64,000 bases of DNA from Pseudomonas sp. MYb327. GTDB lineage: Bacteria > Pseudomonadota > Gammaproteobacteria > Pseudomonadales > Pseudomonadaceae. The notes beneath the pieces are model-generated. The model did not search any database and was not told where the DNA came from. It worked only from the letters and a program-made list of their open reading frames with translations. How positions within the stretch are numbered: position 1 is the stretch's first letter; every line of letters starts with the position of its first letter. The translations under genes were made by a program, and so were the position numbers. Below, piece by piece: positions 59,847-64,000 of this stretch. Where the stretch lies: assembly GCF_040438925.1 (NCBI RefSeq), contig NZ_CP159258.1, positions 5,851,001 to 5,915,000 of the forward strand, read 5' to 3'.

Positions 59847-59874
59847 GCTGACGCTGGCCATGGCCAACGTCAGC
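59847..59874 (-). terminator. hemL: Near-perfect palindrome after hemL
   Basis: A 28-base palindrome centred on GGCCATGGCC lies ten bases downstream of the hemL stop; two pairs are G-U in RNA. A short T-run (UUUC) follows on the minus strand, so termination is possible but not strong. The rest of the 225-base gap between hemL and the Sel1 gene shows no gene I can support. Confidence 0.5.
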
Positions 59875-59883
59875 ATGACAGCG

Positions 59884-61167
59884 TTATTTCAGTGCGGCGA
59901 ATGCGCGCTCGGCGGCATCCAGAGTCAACTTCAGTTCGGCGTCGCCGTGGGCGATCGAGGTGAAGCCGGCTTCGAATGCGCTCGGTGCCAGGTACACACC
60001 GCCTTCCAGCATCAAGTGGAAGAAACGACCGAAGAGGGCTGCGTCGCTGGCCATCACATCATCGAAGGTCACGATGTCGTCGGCGCCGCTGAAGTACAGA
60101 CCGAACATGCCGCCGGCCTGAGTGGTCACGAACGGAATGCCCGCGGCATCGGCACGTACTTGCAGGCCGTCGAGCAGGCGGGTGGTGTAGTCGGTCAGAT
60201 CGTCGTGGAAACCTGGGCGGCTGATCAGGCGCAGGGTGGTCAGGCCGGCCGCCATCGCCAACGGGTTACCCGACAACGTACCGGCCTGATAGACCGGACC
60301 CAGCGGCGCGATGCGCTGCATGATTTCGCGTTTGCCGCCGAAGCAGCCGACCGGCATGCCGCCACCGATGATCTTGCCGAAGGTGGTCAGGTCAGGCGTG
60401 ACGCCGTAGTGCGCCTGGGCACCGCCGAGGGCGACACGGAAACCGGTCATCACTTCGTCGAAGATCAACACCACGCCGTGCTTGTCGCACAGGGTCCGCA
60501 GGCCTTCGAGGAAACCCGGTGCTGGCGGGACGCAGTTCATGTTGCCGGCCACTGGCTCGACAATGATGCAGGCCACGTCCTGACCGACTTCGGCGAGCAT
60601 GGCTTCAACGGCGTCGATGTCGTTGAACGGCAGGGTCAGGGTGTGCTTGGCAAACGCCGCCGGCACGCCGGCCGAGCTCGGCACGCCTTGGGTCAGGGCG
60701 CCGGAGCCGGCCTTGACCAGCAGGCTGTCGGAGTGGCCGTGGTAGCAGCCTTCGAATTTGATAATGCTGTCGCGGCCGGTGAAACCACGGGCCAGGCGGA
60801 TGGCGCTCATGGTTGCTTCGGTGCCGGAGCTGACCATGCGCACCATTTCCATCGACGGCACGAGCGAGCACACCAGATCAGCCATCTGGGTTTCCATCTC
60901 GGTCGGCGCACCGTAGGACAAACCGTGTTCCAGTTGCTTGCGTACCGCATCCAGCACGTCTGGATGGCTGTGGCCGAGGATCATTGGGCCCCAGGAGCCG
61001 ACGTAATCCACGTAGCGCTTGTTGTCTTCGTCGGTAACATAGGCACCTTCGGCGTGCTTGAAGAACAACGGCGTGCCGCCAACGCTCTTGAACGCGCGGA
61101 CCGGCGAGTTCACACCACCGGGAATGTGTTTCTGGGCATTGGCAAACAGGGTTTCGGAACGAGACAT
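59884..61167 (-). CDS. hemL: Glutamate-1-semialdehyde 2,1-aminomutase
   Basis: 427 residues. The PLP lysine region is [18 protein letters not shown] and the [15 protein letters not shown] block is present. It makes 5-aminolevulinate for heme. The gene is ten bases after thiE, giving the thiD-thiE-hemL run. Confidence 0.97.
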   Translation of the reverse strand: MSRSETLFANAQKHIPGGVNSPVRAFKSVGGTPLFFKHAEGAYVTDEDNKRYVDYVGSWGPMILGHSHPDVLDAVRKQLEHGLSYGAPTEMETQMADLVCSLVPSMEMVRMVSSGTEATMSAIRLARGFTGRDSIIKFEGCYHGHSDSLLVKAGSGALTQGVPSSAGVPAAFAKHTLTLPFNDIDAVEAMLAEVGQDVACIIVEPVAGNMNCVPPAPGFLEGLRTLCDKHGVVLIFDEVMTGFRVALGGAQAHYGVTPDLTTFGKIIGGGMPVGCFGGKREIMQRIAPLGPVYQAGTLSGNPLAMAAGLTTLRLISRPGFHDDLTDYTTRLLDGLQVRADAAGIPFVTTQAGGMFGLYFSGADDIVTFDDVMASDAALFGRFFHLMLEGGVYLAPSAFEAGFTSIAHGDAELKLTLDAAERAFAALK

Positions 61168-61177
61168 GATCGGGCTC

Positions 61178-61801
61178 TCAGACTTTTAGTAATTCGTTGA
61201 ATGCGCGAGCGCGGCGGGTCACTTCAGCCGTACTCTCGGCGCCAAACAGGCCATGTACCACGGCTAGCAGATCGACGCCGTGGGCCACCAGCGGGGCGGC
61301 GTTTTCCAGGGTGATGCCACCGATTGCGCAAACAGGCAGGTGCAATTTGCTGCGGGCCTGATCGAGCAGTTCGAGGCTGCAAGTCGGCGCGCCGGGTTTG
61401 GTGTTGGAGTTGAAAAAGCGGCCGAAGGCGACGTAAGTGGCGCCTTCTCTGGCGGCTTGCTCGGCCAGTTCGACTTGCGCGTGGCACGTCGAGCCGATGA
61501 TGGCTTTGGAGCCGAGCAGCGCACGAGTCGGGGACAACGGACCATCGGTTTGGCCCAAGTGCACGCCAACGTTCAGGCGTGCCGCCAGTTCGGCATCGTC
61601 ATTGATGATCAGCTGCGTTTTGTAGCGTTCGCACAAATCGCGCAAGGCTTCGGCCTCGCGCAGCCGACGGGCCTCATCGCTGCTCTTGTCGCGGTACTGG
61701 AGCAGGGTGACGCCGCCTTCCAGCGCCGCCTCCACGTACGAAAGAAATTTACCGGCCAGCAACTGGCTGTCGGTAATGGCGTACAGGCCACGTAGTTTCA
61801 T
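61178..61801 (-). CDS. thiE: Thiamine-phosphate synthase
   Basis: 207 residues from the ATG at 61801; the TTG before it is unlikely. Motifs are [39 protein letters not shown] and [14 protein letters not shown]. It joins the thiazole and pyrimidine halves of thiamine. thiD is 32 bases upstream. Confidence 0.97.
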   Translation of the reverse strand: MKLRGLYAITDSQLLAGKFLSYVEAALEGGVTLLQYRDKSSDEARRLREAEALRDLCERYKTQLIINDDAELAARLNVGVHLGQTDGPLSPTRALLGSKAIIGSTCHAQVELAEQAAREGATYVAFGRFFNSNTKPGAPTCSLELLDQARSKLHLPVCAIGGITLENAAPLVAHGVDLLAVVHGLFGAESTAEVTRRARAFNELLKV

Positions 61802-61833
61802 CAAGCAAGCCTCACCGCAGTGCTAATGGAAAG

Positions 61834-62631
61834 TTACGAACAGAAGTCCAGCGGCAGGCGGCGTGGCACGAATTGGCCTTTGCCCAGCTGCTCGGCATCG
61901 CGCAGGGTGCGCCACGTGTAGTTAAGCGCGGTCTGAACGGCACTGGCGAGGTTTTCACCCTGGGCCAGACGACCGGCAAGCGCACTGGCCAGCGTGCAGC
62001 CCGAACCGTGATAACTGCCCGGCAAGCGCTGGCAGGTGAAGGTGTCGCGGTGACCATCGCGGCTGTAGAGGCGATTGTGAATTTCGGTTTCGTCGCCATG
62101 GCCGCCGGTGATCAGCAGGTGTTTGACGAAGGGCAGGAGCTTTTCAGCGCACTCGTCCGCGGTGCCTTCGGGCAGTTCGGCGAGGATGCGGGCTTCAGGA
62201 AGGTTGGGGGTGGCGATGATCGACAGCGGCAGCAGGCGTTCGCGCATGGCGTAACCCACTTCGTCCTTGCCCAGGCGTCCGCCGCCGCCGGCGCGCAGCA
62301 CCGGGTCGCAGACCACTGGCAAATGCGGGTGCGCTGAAAGCAGTTCGACCACGGTGTCGACCATTTCCAGGGAACCGAGCATGCCCAGTTTGACCGCTGC
62401 GACTTCGGAATCGTTGAGCACGGCGTTGGCCTGGGCCAACACCCACTCACGGTCGAGGACACGGAAGTCAGTGACATTGACCGTGTCTTGCACGGTCAGG
62501 GCGGTGACGGCCGGAGCCGCATGGCAACCCTGCGCGAGCAGGGCTTCGATATCTGCCTGCAAGCCGGCGCCACCACTTGGGTCGTGGCCGGAAAGACAGA
62601 GGACAACGGGGCGAGAGCTGTAGATATTCAT
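61834..62631 (-). CDS. thiD: Hydroxymethylpyrimidine/phosphomethylpyrimidine kinase
   Basis: 265 residues from the ATG at 62631 (MNIYSSRPVVLCLSGHDPSG); the longer frame is noise over the REPIN. Motifs are SGHDPSGGAGLQADIEA and DTFTCQRLPGSYHGSGCTLASALA. It phosphorylates HMP for ThiE, its downstream neighbour. Confidence 0.96.
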   Translation of the reverse strand: MNIYSSRPVVLCLSGHDPSGGAGLQADIEALLAQGCHAAPAVTALTVQDTVNVTDFRVLDREWVLAQANAVLNDSEVAAVKLGMLGSLEMVDTVVELLSAHPHLPVVCDPVLRAGGGGRLGKDEVGYAMRERLLPLSIIATPNLPEARILAELPEGTADECAEKLLPFVKHLLITGGHGDETEIHNRLYSRDGHRDTFTCQRLPGSYHGSGCTLASALAGRLAQGENLASAVQTALNYTWRTLRDAEQLGKGQFVPRRLPLDFCS

Positions 62632-63074
62632 GGTGCGCGAGCTTACCACCAAACATGTTTTTTCGGGTGTAACGACAAGCAGTCCGGGCGATACATTGTG
62701 GCGAGGAAGCTTGTCGAATCGTCGCCCCGTCCCGCTCGGCGGCGAAGCAGTCGTAAAGTCAGGCGACGTGGTAATGCTGACAGAGTGTATTGGGGCCGCT
62801 TCGCAGTCCAGCGGGAGTACGCTCCCTCGCCACAGGTGCTTCCTGTCCGTGATGCGTTTGAAGAATCTCATCAAGTCAACCGCTCTATCTCAATAATCTC
62901 CGCTGTAACGCCCGTTCTAGAGCCTTTGTAGGAAAAATTTCTGTAGTGCTCATTAGCCATCAGCGGCTATGCTAGAGTGGATCCAAACCAATAACAGGTA
63001 CCACCGGTTTTACGTCTACTCAAAAGGAATGGGGGGCTTCCTGACAGGACCGGACAGGCCACGCTGGGGCATAA
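62632..63074. repeat. thiD-ladS spacer with a damaged REPIN
   Basis: 443 bases without a gene. A REPIN spans 62697-62835: the left arm GTGGCGAGGAAGCTTG breaks off and resumes as CCCGCTCGGCGGCGAAGCAG after about 16 foreign bases, while the right arm ends CCCTCGCCACAG. A GGCTATGCTA element at 62965 and a leader with GGA triplets (such as AAGGA at about 63023) precede ladS. Confidence 0.65.
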
Positions 63075-64000
63075 ATGCGCTATTTGCTGATGTTGATGTT
63101 GTGTTTGCCCTATTTGGCCAACGCCGTCGAATTCGATGAGTTCACCCAAAGCCTTCCCCTGGGTCGCTCCCTGCAAGTGTTCGAAGACGTGAGCGGTCAG
63201 GCCTCCGTCGCCGATGTGCGCGCGCAAGCCGCGGCTGGCAATTTCAAATCCCACGATAAAGCCACCCTCAACGCTGGTTATTCGCGCTCGGTGTTCTGGC
63301 TGAAAATCGACCTGCATTACCGCCCGACCAACCCGGCGGCGCAACGGACCTGGTTGCTGGAACTGGCCTATCCGCCCCTCGATCACCTTGATCTTTACCT
63401 GCCCGATGCTTCCGGCAACTATCAATTGGTTCGGCAAACCGGCGATGCCTTGCCGTTTGCCAGCCGCGAGATTCGTCAGAACAATTACCTGTTCAATCTG
63501 GATTTCACCCCTGACCAAACGCAAACCGTTTTCTTGCGCTTGCAAAGCCAGGGGTCGATCCAGGCGCCCGTCACCTTGTGGTCGAGCACCGCGTATCTCG
63601 AAGAGCAACCGGTGCGCCTCTATGTATTGGGACTGATCTACGGTGTGTTGCTGGGGATGCTGGTCTACAACCTGTTCATCTACCTCAGCGTGCGTGATAC
63701 CAGCTACCTCTATTACATCGTCTACATCGCTTCGTTTGGCTTGTATCAGCTGTCGGTGAACGGTGCGGCCGTGCAGTATTTCTGGCCGGACAATCCCTGG
63801 TGGGCCAACGCCGCGACGCCGTTTTTCATCGGTTGCGCAGGGTTGTTCGGCAGTCAGTTCGCCCGCAGTTTCTTGCAGACCGCGACGCACAGTCGACGTT
63901 TGGATTGGGTGCTGCTGGCCTTGGTCGCGTTCAGCGCAGTCGTGGTCGCTTTGTCGTTGATGACCAGTTACGCCCTGGCTTTGCGCCTGGCAACAGCCCT
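63075..64000 (+). CDS. ladS: LadS-type hybrid sensor kinase, N-terminal part
   Basis: About 308 residues up to the window edge. A signal peptide (LLMLMLCLPYLANA) is followed by a periplasmic 7TMR-DISMED2-like domain (about 25-185) and the first membrane helices of a 7TMR-DISM segment (RLYVLGLIYGVLLGMLVYNL). Kinase and receiver domains would lie beyond the edge. The position next to thiD-thiE-hemL matches P. aeruginosa ladS, which feeds the GacS/Rsm switch and responds to calcium. Call rests on domain order plus synteny. Confidence 0.85.
   Translation, partial: MRYLLMLMLCLPYLANAVEFDEFTQSLPLGRSLQVFEDVSGQASVADVRAQAAAGNFKSHDKATLNAGYSRSVFWLKIDLHYRPTNPAAQRTWLLELAYPPLDHLDLYLPDASGNYQLVRQTGDALPFASREIRQNNYLFNLDFTPDQTQTVFLRLQSQGSIQAPVTLWSSTAYLEEQPVRLYVLGLIYGVLLGMLVYNLFIYLSVRDTSYLYYIVYIASFGLYQLSVNGAAVQYFWPDNPWWANAATPFFIGCAGLFGSQFARSFLQTATHSRRLDWVLLALVAFSAVVVALSLMTSYALALRLATA

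Noticed and set aside
59860..61200. 446-residue plus-strand frame opposite hemL
   Set aside because: Antisense shadow rich in His, Gln and Gly, with no recognisable domain.

Overview
The window is a stretch of Pseudomonas chromosome, most likely from the P. fluorescens group. GC content is high, and gene order matches what I remember of the P. aeruginosa block running from ispA/xseB through ppa, eutBC, mpl-ubiX, proA-nadD-rsfS-rlmH, mrdA-rodA-mltB-rlpA-dacA, lipBA, holA-lptE-leuS, lnt-corC-ybeY-phoH-miaB and hemL-thiE-thiD to ladS. Many intergenic spaces hold REPIN-type inverted repeats of the fluorescens-group kind. No tRNA, rRNA, CRISPR array, insertion sequence or intact prophage was seen. 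Both edges cut genes: ispA on the left and ladS on the right.

Layout. 1-0.6 kb: end of the isoprenoid genes (ispA, xseB). 0.66-13.3 kb: accessory block with an autoregulation-like Fic gene, the six-gene alpha-2-macroglobulin operon magABCDEF and an orphan S24-type repressor. 13.5-16.4 kb: ppa, mtfA, a DedA protein and a GNAT acetyltransferase. 16.5-22.6 kb: ethanolamine catabolism (eutB, eutC, exaC) with a divergent sigma-54 activator (eatR) and a candidate -24/-12 promoter. 22.7-32.5 kb: peptidoglycan recycling (mpl), flavin prenyltransferase (ubiX), a lipoprotein, a MORN-repeat C13 caspase-like lipoprotein, a MaoC hydratase, an LrgA/LrgB pair, a LON-domain protein, a 53-residue protein, a DedA-PAP2 fusion and a 3-methyladenine glycosylase. 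32.7-44.1 kb: one long co-directional housekeeping run from proA to lipA, built around cell elongation and lipoate synthesis. 44.3-63 kb: ldcA, then mostly minus-strand essential genes (a lytic transglycosylase, arfA, holA, lptE, leuS, lnt, corC, ybeY, phoH, miaB, hemL, thiE, thiD). At the right end ladS begins on the plus strand.

How the genes fit together. Envelope biology dominates: mrdA/rodA with mltB, rlpA, dacA, ldcA, mpl, lnt and lptE all build, trim or recycle wall and outer membrane. The most interesting part is mag. MagD is a bacterial alpha-2-macroglobulin whose thioester cysteine is replaced by valine. Its partners look like cell-wall enzymes on inspection: MagC has an NlpC/P60-like Cys-His arrangement, and MagE combines penicillin-binding-protein-like motifs, a SpoIID-like segment and a C-terminal HEXXH motif. 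The operon therefore reads as a periplasmic surveillance or repair machine rather than a lone protease trap. Other notable signals are an internal hairpin in a short arfA gene, overlapping perfect operators at the Fic gene, and a hairpin directly abutting the ydcF start codon.
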